In this document: positions 36,648 to 44,343 of the stretch, in pieces
Layout of the letters: each line of letters begins with the position of its first letter
Numbering within the stretch: the first letter of the stretch is position 1
Assembly: GCA_964611335.1 (NCBI GenBank)
Contig: CAZSXR010000002.1
Span: 186,001 to 250,000, forward strand
Length of the DNA stretch: 64,000 nt
Direction of reading: 5' to 3'
DNA from: BOG-1112 sp964611335
Lineage (GTDB): Bacteria > Bdellovibrionota_B > Oligoflexia > Oligoflexales > Bog-1112
Translations under genes and position numbers: made by a program
Notes under the pieces: generated by a model
Told to the model about the DNA's origin: nothing
The model's input: the letters and a program-made list of their open reading frames with translations, nothing else
Databases searched by the model: none

Positions 36648-37502
36648 ATGCAATTATTTCATCGAATCGGAGTCGTAGGCGCAGGACAGATGGGCGCCGG
36701 AATTGCGCAGGTTTGTGCAGGCTTTGGACACGAAGTCTTCCTTCTCGATATTAAGAAAGCACAGCTCGACAAAGCAAAAGAAGGCATTCTCTTTTCATCG
36801 AAAAAACTGCTAGAAAAAGCCAAAATTACATCCTCAGAGCATGCGAACATAAATTCAAAAATACATTATTCTGACGACTATGCTTCCTTAAAAGCATGCG
36901 ATCTTGTAATTGAAGCGGTAGATGAAAAAGAAGAGTTAAAAAGTCTCGTCCTCAAACAAATAGAGGAACGCGTAACCCAAAATTGTGTGATTGCAAGCAA
37001 CACCTCATCTATTTCGATTACAAAACTGGCATCAACTCTTTCCTTTCCTCAACGGGTTATAGGGATTCATTTTATGAATCCTGTTCCTTTAATGAAACTT
37101 GTTGAAGTCATTCCTGGAATGAACACAAACAAAGAAGTTTTAGATCAGGTTTTAACTTTTGTGAAAGCAATCGCCAAAGAACCCATCACAAGCAGAGATT
37201 TCCCAGGGTTTGTAGTAAATCGCATTCTAATGCCTATGATCAACGAAGCTTTTTTTGCATTGATGGAAGGCATTTCCACAGCTGAAGAAATTGACACAGG
37301 AATGAAGTTAGGAACAAATCAACCTATGGGGCCACTTCAACTCGCGGACTTTATTGGACTCGATACATGTTTGGCCATTATGACGGTGTTGTACAAAGGA
37401 TTTGGAGATTCGAAGTACAGACCTTCACCATTATTAGTTCAATATGTGCAATCAGGACGCTATGGACGCAAAACAAAATGGGGTGTTTACCGCTACGAGT
37501 GA
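36648..37502 (+). CDS. 3-hydroxybutyryl-CoA dehydrogenase
   Basis: A 284-residue NAD-dependent enzyme acting on 3-hydroxyacyl-CoA. The NAD-binding Rossmann motif is VVGAGQMGAGIAQVCA. The catalytic dyad His is in VIGIHFMNPVPLMKLVE and the second domain carries GFVVNRILMPMINEAF. The C-terminus RYGRKTKWGVYRYE is typical. Together with the preceding E1 gene it suggests acyl-CoA metabolism. It is separated by 48 nt and probably co-transcribed. Confidence 0.93.
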   Translation: MQLFHRIGVVGAGQMGAGIAQVCAGFGHEVFLLDIKKAQLDKAKEGILFSSKKLLEKAKITSSEHANINSKIHYSDDYASLKACDLVIEAVDEKEELKSLVLKQIEERVTQNCVIASNTSSISITKLASTLSFPQRVIGIHFMNPVPLMKLVEVIPGMNTNKEVLDQVLTFVKAIAKEPITSRDFPGFVVNRILMPMINEAFFALMEGISTAEEIDTGMKLGTNQPMGPLQLADFIGLDTCLAIMTVLYKGFGDSKYRPSPLLVQYVQSGRYGRKTKWGVYRYE

Positions 37503-37509
37503 GATTTGC

Positions 37510-37538
37510 TTGACCCTATGAAGTCTTAGCCGTAAAAA
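37510..37538 (+). promoter_or_regulatory. Sigma-70-type promoter of the histone-like gene
   Basis: TTGACC (37510-37515), an exact 17-nt spacer and TAAAAA (37533-37538), 30 nt upstream of the ATG at 37568, with AGAGGA as ribosome site. Confidence 0.55.
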
Positions 37539-37567
37539 TAATTAAACAAAACCACAGAGGACAGTTT

Positions 37568-37957
37568 ATGAAAAAGTTGATTACGAAAATTCAAAAAGAC
37601 ATTTCTAAATTTCAAGATACCATTCACAAAGAAGGAAATGATTTTCTCGCTAAAATCAAAAAAATTGATTTCAAATCTAATATTGACGAAACAAAAAAAG
37701 AATTGATCAAAGTTCTCACTGCTAAGCTCGAAAAGATGGAACCAACCTACAATAATTTTCTGAACGAAGTTCGCAAAAATGCAAAAAAAGCAGGAATTGA
37801 CATAGATAAGCTTGAAAAAAACATCAAAACCAAAGCTAAAAAAGTCCAAGATAAATTTCCTTCCATGAAAAAGAAAACAAAGGCGAAAGCAAAAACTGCA
37901 AACAAAAGTACTGGAGTAAAAAAAGGTCGTAAAAAGGCATCTGATTCAGTAAAGTAA
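37568..37957 (+). CDS. Lysine-rich histone-H1-like protein
   Basis: A 129-residue, strongly basic protein. Residues 1-95 are amphipathic and probably form a helical coiled coil (KKLITKIQKDISKFQDTI and following). The last 35 residues are a Lys/Ala/Thr tail (MKKKTKAKAKTANKSTGVKK) like the C-terminal tails of histone H1-type proteins such as the Chlamydia Hc proteins. This suggests DNA or RNA binding, but the first part is not a known DNA-binding domain. It has its own promoter and lies ahead of mutY. Confidence 0.65.
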   Translation: MKKLITKIQKDISKFQDTIHKEGNDFLAKIKKIDFKSNIDETKKELIKVLTAKLEKMEPTYNNFLNEVRKNAKKAGIDIDKLEKNIKTKAKKVQDKFPSMKKKTKAKAKTANKSTGVKKGRKKASDSVK

Positions 37958-37992
37958 GCACTCTTATTCACCGCGCTTACTTTGAGAAAGTT

Positions 37993-39111
37993 ATGAAATC
38001 CGCCTTTCATTTTCCTGTTAAATCGTTACAGACAGATTTGCTGAAGTGGTACGGGGAGCACAAAGCTCCCCATCCATGGCGTTTGGATTGGTATAAAAAC
38101 AGAAATCCTTACCCCATCTGGGTTAGTGAAATTATGTTACAACAAACAACCCTCAGCGCAATGATCCCCGTATACCAAAAATTTATCACACGTTTTTCAA
38201 CAGTTCGGGAACTTGCTCATGCCCAAGAAGAGGACGTAAAAAAAACAGTGCAAGGCCTCGGCTACTATCGACGTTTTGCCCTCTTGCACAAAGGCGCTCG
38301 CAAGATTGTAGACACCTCTACAATCCCTATAACTTGGCCTAAAAACTACGAGGAATGGATCAAGATTCCAGGAGTGGGAGACTATACAGCATCCGCTCTG
38401 AGCAGTATTACATTGAATGAAGCTACCCCAGTTCTTGATGGTAATGTGATTCGTGTTCTATGTAGGATCTTTGACATTCAAAAACCTGCAAATGATCTCT
38501 CTCTAAAAAAAACTCTGAAAGAATTAAGCATACAATTGATTTCTCATGAAGATCCAGGTTCCTTTAATCAGGCCATTATGGAGCTCGGACAAAAAATTTG
38601 CAGACCTCTGTCTCCTAACTGCGAGAACTGCCCTTTGCAAAAGATGTGTAAAGCTTTCAAGAATCAAAGCACACATCTTGCACCTCAGCCAAAAACACGC
38701 AAAGAAACAAAAGTTGTAAACATGCGCTTGCATATATTGCAAGATGGAGATCGCTACGCTTTGTTCCAACGCTCGGATAAAGCCAAGTTTTTACGTGAAA
38801 GTGCTGGTTTTCTAAGTGAATTGTTTGATGGGGAAATTTTTAAAGTAGATGGAGATGAAACGAATAAGCAAATTCCTAAAGGGATTTTTTTAGGTAATGT
38901 AAGACACAACATCACTCACCATCAGATTCATGTCGAAGTTTTTTTATTGAAAGGTGATGGATTTAAAGGATTAGAAAATTTTATTTGGTATGAGAAAAAA
39001 GATTTAAGATCTCATCTTATATCTTCACTAGATTTAAAAGCTTGGGCTCTATTTCAAACATCTAATCAAAGGGACGTATACCACCAATGTGAACACCTGA
39101 ATTTCCTCTAG
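37993..39111 (+). CDS. mutY: A/G-specific adenine glycosylase MutY
   Basis: A 372-residue base-excision repair enzyme that removes adenine mispaired with 8-oxoguanine. It has the catalytic Glu in WVSEIMLQQTT, a helix-hairpin-helix IPGVGDYTASAL and the catalytic Asp in VLDGNVIRV. The four-cysteine iron-sulfur motif is C-x6-C-x2-C-x5-C within CRPLSPNCENC and PLQKMC. A NUDIX-like C-terminal domain follows. The last 50 nt overlap the convergent lipoprotein gene at 39062. Confidence 0.95.
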   Translation: MKSAFHFPVKSLQTDLLKWYGEHKAPHPWRLDWYKNRNPYPIWVSEIMLQQTTLSAMIPVYQKFITRFSTVRELAHAQEEDVKKTVQGLGYYRRFALLHKGARKIVDTSTIPITWPKNYEEWIKIPGVGDYTASALSSITLNEATPVLDGNVIRVLCRIFDIQKPANDLSLKKTLKELSIQLISHEDPGSFNQAIMELGQKICRPLSPNCENCPLQKMCKAFKNQSTHLAPQPKTRKETKVVNMRLHILQDGDRYALFQRSDKAKFLRESAGFLSELFDGEIFKVDGDETNKQIPKGIFLGNVRHNITHHQIHVEVFLLKGDGFKGLENFIWYEKKDLRSHLISSLDLKAWALFQTSNQRDVYHQCEHLNFL

Positions 39112-39871
39112 GTATAGGAAAACCACGACTGTTTTTAAACTCATCACATCGGAAAGATTCATGATCTAGAAAGTTATCTTCACCTACAGCTTTCAATACT
39201 TTGTCTTTAAGAAAAAGCTCATCGTCACCATATTTTGCTTTCCTGTCGCCCATATATTCTTCATACAGTTTCTCCACATTGTCATTTTTCCATGCAGCAT
39301 GTAATTTCTCTCTCAATGGTTTAACACGCGCACCCCACATACCTGCAAGCATGGGATTCACAGAGTTTTTAGAGTCTCGCATGTTATGTATAATAGCCCA
39401 ATCATGTTTCAACCAATCTGCAACAGCTGCTACTTCTCTGGGATAAATTCTTGAATCCGAATCTCTGCTGATAAAAATATCGTAGTTCAAATCCGCTACA
39501 AAAAATCTTACAGCTGCGTTTTTGTATTTGGGACTTAAAATAACTCTTGCACCCTTTGCCTTTGCTTCTCTGATAATCTCAGGAGGGACGGTTTCTGGAT
39601 CCAGAAACGCAACAACATCCCAACCTGGATACATCTCCTTTGCGCGATCGATATTCTCAAGAAGGCCATAAGTGTATGGCTTCCTGCTCCCGTACACACA
39701 AAATGCTATCGCTTTTTTCCCAGGATAATTGCTAACTATCTCTTTTGCTTCTTTCATAATACTTGCAACAGATTTATTTCTGTATTCATTAGGAGGCTTA
39801 CAATGGTTTCCTGCGAATCGCGATTGACATGAGCACATAAAAAGAAAAAAAACACCCAGAATAAGTTTCAT
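39062..39871 (-). CDS. Glycosyltransferase-like lipoprotein
   Basis: ATG 39871 follows GAGGAA and opens a lipoprotein signal peptide (LILGVFFLFMCSCQS). The mature part, about 250 residues, has KKAIAFCVYGSRKPYTYGL at the start and a DxD-like FISRDSDSRIYP near the middle. It also has DWAIIHNMRDS and a late GDDELFLKDKV. These are features of GT-A-type glycosyltransferases, but a lipid-anchored one on the periplasmic side is unusual, and the donor sugar is unknown. It is last in a four-gene set. The 3' end overlaps mutY by 50 nt. Confidence 0.6.
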   Translation of the reverse strand: MKLILGVFFLFMCSCQSRFAGNHCKPPNEYRNKSVASIMKEAKEIVSNYPGKKAIAFCVYGSRKPYTYGLLENIDRAKEMYPGWDVVAFLDPETVPPEIIREAKAKGARVILSPKYKNAAVRFFVADLNYDIFISRDSDSRIYPREVAAVADWLKHDWAIIHNMRDSKNSVNPMLAGMWGARVKPLREKLHAAWKNDNVEKLYEEYMGDRKAKYGDDELFLKDKVLKAVGEDNFLDHESFRCDEFKNSRGFPIPRGNSGVHIGGIRPFD

Positions 39872-39887
39872 AAAATTCCTCATTCCG

Positions 39888-40445
39888 CTATATGTCATAA
39901 ACATACTGTACTCCCAAAACGAGAAAGCTAGTCAGAAAACTAAATTGTTGCAAATGATAATCTAGAGAATACTCCAAATGACCTGCAGTTCCCAAATCTG
40001 TTCGAGTAAAAACACCAAGACCTAATCCGTAAAGCAAATCTTCATGAAAAACTTCTTTTTGTATGTAGGTTTTAGTCTGTTTCCAATAATTGGCGTCCAC
40101 TGAAATTTTTGCCCCCAAGGGAATGTATGTTTTATCGATCACCGCTGACAATTCAGGACTTACTAAGACGTTTTGGTTTTCATATCCGTTTTTTCTCGGA
40201 ACATAATACTCAATACGAAGTCCCAAATTCGGCTCATAAACACTCCAAAAAGGAAGCGTATATCTATAACCTAAGGTAAAACCAACCGTATTGTTAAATT
40301 GCTCTTTAAGATCATCCATAAACACATAGGCACTTAATCCCAATCCAATATGATGAGAGCTCTCTCTGTAAGATCCCTCTTTTGCAAAACCGAATGAACT
40401 CATAAGGAGAAATCCCAAACACAAAGAAAGTTGTCTTCGTTTCAT
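39888..40445 (-). CDS. Small outer-membrane barrel protein (first paralog)
   Basis: ATG 40445 follows AGGAG and starts a signal peptide (LSLCLGFLLMSSFGFA). The 185-residue product consists of alternating amphipathic strands. It resembles the protein at 41363-41920: compare GLSAYVFMDDLKEQF here with GVSYLSLFGDLRDSF there. The two therefore look like diverged paralogs around a PIG-L gene. The function is unknown; an eight-stranded barrel is plausible from the length. Confidence 0.65.
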   Translation of the reverse strand: MKRRQLSLCLGFLLMSSFGFAKEGSYRESSHHIGLGLSAYVFMDDLKEQFNNTVGFTLGYRYTLPFWSVYEPNLGLRIEYYVPRKNGYENQNVLVSPELSAVIDKTYIPLGAKISVDANYWKQTKTYIQKEVFHEDLLYGLGLGVFTRTDLGTAGHLEYSLDYHLQQFSFLTSFLVLGVQYVYDI

Positions 40446-40464
40446 CAAAAAAACTCCTAAATTT

Positions 40465-41379
40465 CTAGCAATCAAACTCACGATGGTAAGATCTCAATAA
40501 CCACTCATAATGAGATCTCATGCAAATATTACACTCACCGACACGACTCAGCATAACCATGTCGTATGCGGAGAAAAGTAAAGCCTTTTTACCGGTACTT
40601 TCTTTGTCTATGTTAGAGGTCTTCTTTTTAATTCTGTAATCTTCAAAAGCAAGAAGCTTGCAAGTATTCGAAACATAGACAGGGCTTATACTGCGGGCCA
40701 ACTCCTGTGTAACAAGATGGTCACTATGAGAGAAATTTTTCTCACTTCCAGGATCCAGAGTGTAAAAATTAAGAGCTTCACTCGAATTTGCACGTTTACT
40801 ATCAACGACTGCTCTTAAAAGATCTTGAAGTTCTTTCCAGCTAAAAGTGTTTGCACTATCAATAGAAGTGATCGAGGAAATATCTCCGCGTAAAAGTTGC
40901 AACATAGATTGATTATGACCAGCCCCTGAGCCAGACCCATCGGGAAAACCATCAGGAAGTCTAAAAAAATACAAATCAACATTCTGAATCGTATGATGAC
41001 GTATTTTTTTGTCTGCTATAGTCAGCGTTTCATCTTTCTCAGCAGATGACCCCTCGACAATCGGCAAATTTAAAGCTGCTCGTACGGAAGCAAGACTTCC
41101 ATCTTCCCGAGCCTTCCAATAGGCTGTTCCCTTTCCTGCATCGCCTGCATTAGTAAGAACAATCGTAACTTTTGTTTTAGAAGATTTAATAAGATCATAG
41201 GCATATTCACCCATAAAAAGCTGCCAATCGTCAGGGTGCGCAACAACAAAAAAGTGTGAAGCATCATAATTTATAGGAATATGCTGACGTAAAGACCTCG
41301 TCACATTAAGATTACTTTCTCCACAAGAGAATAAGAGAATAAGGGAACTTAACACTGACTTGTTAAAAAATTTTTGCAA
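40465..41379 (-). CDS. PIG-L-family deacetylase, lipoprotein
   Basis: A 304-residue protein with a lipoprotein signal (LSSLILLFSCG). The zinc site FVVAHPDDWQLF (AHPDD) is near residue 47, TNAGDAGKG follows, and a later DHLVTQELA supplies a histidine. PIG-L enzymes remove N-acetyl groups from GlcNAc-containing lipids or mycothiol-type substrates. A lipid-anchored copy would work in the periplasm or on the cell surface. Together with the adjacent glycosyltransferase-like lipoprotein it suggests glycan modification. It overlaps the upstream barrel gene by 17 nt. Confidence 0.85.
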   Translation of the reverse strand: MQKFFNKSVLSSLILLFSCGESNLNVTRSLRQHIPINYDASHFFVVAHPDDWQLFMGEYAYDLIKSSKTKVTIVLTNAGDAGKGTAYWKAREDGSLASVRAALNLPIVEGSSAEKDETLTIADKKIRHHTIQNVDLYFFRLPDGFPDGSGSGAGHNQSMLQLLRGDISSITSIDSANTFSWKELQDLLRAVVDSKRANSSEALNFYTLDPGSEKNFSHSDHLVTQELARSISPVYVSNTCKLLAFEDYRIKKKTSNIDKESTGKKALLFSAYDMVMLSRVGECNICMRSHYEWLLRSYHREFDC

Positions 41380-41920
41380 GCCTCAATCCTATATCGAAAT
41401 AGATATTGCTTATGCTAAATCTAGGGAAATGATTAAAAATAAAAAACTCAATCTCCCAAGAAGACATAATTCTAAAAGAGTTTGTCATCCCTAACATCAT
41501 TCCCCAGTAGCTCCCGCTATCAAACCTTGCATAATTTTGACTGAGTTTATTATGTACGTTCCAATAAGAAAGTTCAGGACGAACTGTGATAAAAAAATTG
41601 TACCAGGAACTTTGATATAGGTTTTGATCTATGCCGAGATTTGCTGAAAGCATACGTAATGAAGATGACTCTCTAATATCATCTCCTTTCAAAGGAATGT
41701 AATCAACCGCACCAGATATATAGAAACCCGTTATTTTGTCTGGAATCAGTTCCCACATCCCATTGACCGAATATGCAAAACCATCTTTAAAAGAATCTCG
41801 CAAATCTCCAAATAAAGAGAGGTAAGACACACCCACACTTGCACGTTTTTTAACTAAGGTGCCTTGAGCTAAAGCCGTGGATGAGAGCATAAGAAATATA
41901 AAAATATAAAAATATTTCAT
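41363..41920 (-). CDS. Small outer-membrane barrel protein (second paralog)
   Basis: A 185-residue protein with signal peptide FYIFIFLMLSSTALAQ. It has alternating strands (for example YNFFITVRPELSYW) and a terminal Phe (LRLAKIF), as in outer-membrane barrels. It is related in sequence and equal in length to the protein at 39888-40445. It is the first gene of the barrel / PIG-L / barrel / glycosyltransferase-like set. Confidence 0.65.
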   Translation of the reverse strand: MKYFYIFIFLMLSSTALAQGTLVKKRASVGVSYLSLFGDLRDSFKDGFAYSVNGMWELIPDKITGFYISGAVDYIPLKGDDIRESSSLRMLSANLGIDQNLYQSSWYNFFITVRPELSYWNVHNKLSQNYARFDSGSYWGMMLGMTNSFRIMSSWEIEFFIFNHFPRFSISNIYFDIGLRLAKIF

Positions 41921-41948
41921 AGATCTTATTGTCCCACATTCTAGAGAC

Positions 41949-43415
41949 CTAATCTATCCAATCTTCTATACTTTTGGATCTTGTATCATCGAGAGTTTTA
42001 TGCGGATTGAAAATACTACGAGGCATTTCAACAAAGATAAGATTGGCAAATTTACTGTTTCCTATCATTTCGTAAAGAAGAGATTCATGATAATAAACAG
42101 TATCCCCGCGCCATATTTTTTCTGCGAAAATCCAGTAGGGATTCAACTCTTGCTCATAATTTTGAATGCTCTCTTGAAGTTCTACAGCAGCAAAAACAGG
42201 GTTGAAGTGACTTGCAAAACATGAAGTCTGCATTCTCTTTGCATCCTCTTCACTAAGGTGTGGGAGTTCGAGACAAATTGCAGTTTCTCCTTCAGGATTT
42301 TCTATAACAACAGGCGTACCACCCTTATCGCTACCCAAATTGGGGACCTGACCCAAGATATTCAGAGGTCTGCTAAAAAGCTCGCTAAGACCTAATTTCT
42401 CGCAGAGTTTTAAAGGCGTTTGGAATACCGCTATTTGCAAAGTCCATAATGTTTTTTCATAAGAGTCTTTTATTCTATTGAGAAAACTGTCTTCAGACTC
42501 TGAAAGTTTTCTTAAAGAAAGAACTTCTATAATTTTTTTTGCTTCTACTGCTGCTTCTTTATAATCTGAGTCAAAAAGGTCTTTACGTATTTTTTTAACT
42601 CGTTCCAGAATATAAGCGTGCGCTCTCAAAAATGTATTCGAGGCATGTACATTTTCTTTTCTACATCCGATGACATTATCGATATTGCGTATAAACAAAG
42701 ATTCAATATGAGGACATTTTTCTTTAATTACAGGGAAAAGATTAAGCAAAGCTCCATGACCTGCAGGCACTATCGATAACTTGGCGTCTTCATGAATAGG
42801 AATGCCTTCTTGATTGAGACGTAAAGTCGATAATTCAGGACCTTGCTCCCAAAAAAAGACATGAGAATCTGGAATTTGGATTCTTTGAATTTCTGATAAA
42901 AACTTTGTTTTAGTATGAGATGGTATGACACAGATCGTTTTGTCTATGCCTTCTAATTTTTCCTGCTCAAGGAATTTCATTTCTAAAAATGTGTGAGATT
43001 CTTTCACACAAGGGTAGAGAGCTTTTGGTGTTTCCAAAATCTCTTGAAAAGAAAGCAGTTTCTTTGTGTTATGATCTCTTGGTAAAATCCAACCCAATCG
43101 CTCTAAAGACCCCTCTTTTTTAAAATTATAAATAGGTTGAACGTAACGAGTTGAAGACCCAGCAGCGGGAAGAAAACTTGCTACATTTTTTACAGTCCCA
43201 GGAAATTGTTCTAATTTATCATAAGGAACGATTCTACCATTGTCGACTCTGCAAGAATCTTGGATTTTAAAAACACTATTTTTCATCCCCTGATTTTTAA
43301 AGATCAAAAATCTTGAAAGATGATGTGTTAAAAGATCGAGATTGAGGCGCGCCTGTTGAACACCATCAGTAAAATCAGGATCTCTAAAATGGGAGCTAAG
43401 ATCATCCATCTGCAT
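41949..43415 (-). CDS. DUF4301-family, nucleotidyltransferase-like protein
   Basis: A 488-residue cytoplasmic protein. The block FLPAAGSSTRYVQP resembles the glycine-rich nucleotide-binding loop of sugar-nucleotide pyrophosphorylases. SIVPAGHGALLNLFPV and FIRNIDNVIG match the pattern I associate with DUF4301. The biochemical activity of that family is not established. It lies 28 nt upstream of the barrel/PIG-L set on the same strand, so it could supply an activated sugar for it, which is inference. Confidence 0.7.
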   Translation of the reverse strand: MQMDDLSSHFRDPDFTDGVQQARLNLDLLTHHLSRFLIFKNQGMKNSVFKIQDSCRVDNGRIVPYDKLEQFPGTVKNVASFLPAAGSSTRYVQPIYNFKKEGSLERLGWILPRDHNTKKLLSFQEILETPKALYPCVKESHTFLEMKFLEQEKLEGIDKTICVIPSHTKTKFLSEIQRIQIPDSHVFFWEQGPELSTLRLNQEGIPIHEDAKLSIVPAGHGALLNLFPVIKEKCPHIESLFIRNIDNVIGCRKENVHASNTFLRAHAYILERVKKIRKDLFDSDYKEAAVEAKKIIEVLSLRKLSESEDSFLNRIKDSYEKTLWTLQIAVFQTPLKLCEKLGLSELFSRPLNILGQVPNLGSDKGGTPVVIENPEGETAICLELPHLSEEDAKRMQTSCFASHFNPVFAAVELQESIQNYEQELNPYWIFAEKIWRGDTVYYHESLLYEMIGNSKFANLIFVEMPRSIFNPHKTLDDTRSKSIEDWID

Positions 43416-43435
43416 GTACGCCTCGAATCCTAGGT

Positions 43436-43453
43436 AAGTAGAAAAATCTACTT
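43436..43453. other. Short inverted repeat upstream of the DUF4301 gene
   Basis: AAGTAG-AAAAAT-CTACTT, lying 20 nt before the minus-strand start of the DUF4301 gene. It could be an operator or a leader hairpin; nothing decides between them. Confidence 0.35.
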
Positions 43454-43485
43454 AGATTTCGTATCAATTTTTGAGGGATTAAACA

Positions 43486-43509
43486 ATGTCATCCTAGGAA
43501 TGATGACAT
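43486..43509 (-). terminator. Probable terminator of the NYN-domain gene
   Basis: Perfect 8-bp arms (ATGTCATC / GATGACAT) with an 8-nt loop, 11 nt after the NYN gene stop. On the minus strand it is followed by TTGTTT, a modest U-tract. Confidence 0.5.
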
Positions 43510-43520
43510 CATTGTGATCA

Positions 43521-44042
43521 CTAACGATGAGAACGTTGACGAGATTCTGGAGCTTTTTTCTTGGCTCCGTAAGTCAAAGAGTACCAATCATCCTGTTTGA
43601 GAGGATGAAAAAAATGGCACTCTTCAATCAAAATATTCGCCGTTGTTTCTGCTACAGAAGCAATTTCTACTCTCACTCCTTCAGACTTCAAGTGCCTTAC
43701 AAGTTCAATATAGTCCGCATCACCAGACATAATAATAATCGTATCCACCTTTGCTGCAAGCTGAGTTGCCATAATACTTAAAGGGATATCTGCAGATTTG
43801 TGACAGGGGATAACGGAACCGTAATAGTGTTTATGCAATCGCTCTGCAAGTTTTGATGAAATCGCTTTTCCTTCTCGGAAGTAGATAAGACGTGTCAACT
43901 CTCTTGTCTCAAGAAGTCTTGGGACTATGGAATCAAAGTTGAGCATCACCCCTTCATCGTCGGTGATCGAATGCAAACTGCGTTCAATATTGTTGCCATC
44001 GATAAGGATTGCAACTTTTTGACTTATGATAATTCCTGTCAT
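43521..44042 (-). CDS. NYN-domain (LabA/DUF88-type) protein
   Basis: A 173-residue cytoplasmic protein. NYN domains are PIN-like and several are ribonucleases. The conserved acidic sites are visible: VAILIDGNNIERS (first Asp/Asn), KVDTIIIMSGDADYIELV (second acidic cluster) and the final VEIASVAE. The C-terminus is basic (RQRSHR), fitting nucleic-acid binding. The gene stands alone between a 266-nt upstream gap and a terminator-like hairpin. Confidence 0.88.
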   Translation of the reverse strand: MTGIIISQKVAILIDGNNIERSLHSITDDEGVMLNFDSIVPRLLETRELTRLIYFREGKAISSKLAERLHKHYYGSVIPCHKSADIPLSIMATQLAAKVDTIIIMSGDADYIELVRHLKSEGVRVEIASVAETTANILIEECHFFHPLKQDDWYSLTYGAKKKAPESRQRSHR

Positions 44043-44124
44043 GTGATTTTATTTCCTAACAAATGATATATGGGTTCTGACTTTTTAAGCTTGGCGGTGC
44101 GAGTAAAAAACCCCTCAACACATA

Positions 44125-44153
44125 GCCCTATGCTTATTATAGCATTGCAGGGC
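44125..44153. other. Imperfect hairpin in a 266-nt gap
   Basis: GCCCT-ATGC pairs with GCAT-(TGC)-AGGGC around an 8-nt loop, with a three-base bulge. The gap at 44043-44308 carries no long ORF. Besides this hairpin it holds a plus-strand promoter-like pair and a ribosome site (separate entries). Confidence 0.4.
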
Positions 44154-44226
44154 AACATTGAATTCATTTTTAACCTGAAATTCTTTTTATAAGAAGCCGT
44201 GCCTAATCACAACCCATTGATATTTT

Positions 44227-44255
44227 TTGACATAATTTAGCAAATGCCAAATAAA
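44227..44255 (+). promoter_or_regulatory. Plus-strand promoter-like sequence in the 44043-44308 gap
   Basis: A perfect TTGACA (44227-44232), a 17-nt spacer and AATAAA (44250-44255). The only thing downstream on this strand is a 14-codon ORF antisense to the 3' end of the M28 gene. Confidence 0.4.
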
Positions 44256-44298
44256 CTTCGAGCTAGTATTTTCTATACACTAATGGGAGGCTCTTCTC

Positions 44299-44343
44299 AT
44301 GGTTTTCTTTAGGGGAAACACAGATTCGATGTTTTTTTCCTGA
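44299..44343 (+). CDS. Possible 14-residue peptide with strong ribosome site
   Basis: GGGAGG (44285-44290) lies 8 nt before ATG 44299. The ORF encodes MVFFRGNTDSMFFS and ends at TGA 44341-44343. It follows the TTGACA/AATAAA pair at a sensible distance, and the last part is antisense to the neighbouring M28-type gene. It may be a leader peptide, a relic, or chance. No similar peptide is known to me. Confidence 0.25.
   Translation: MVFFRGNTDSMFFS

Noticed and set aside
44043..44308. Possible SRP or 6S RNA in the intergenic gap
   Set aside because: The conserved SRP core and a 6S-like long bulged helix are not present.
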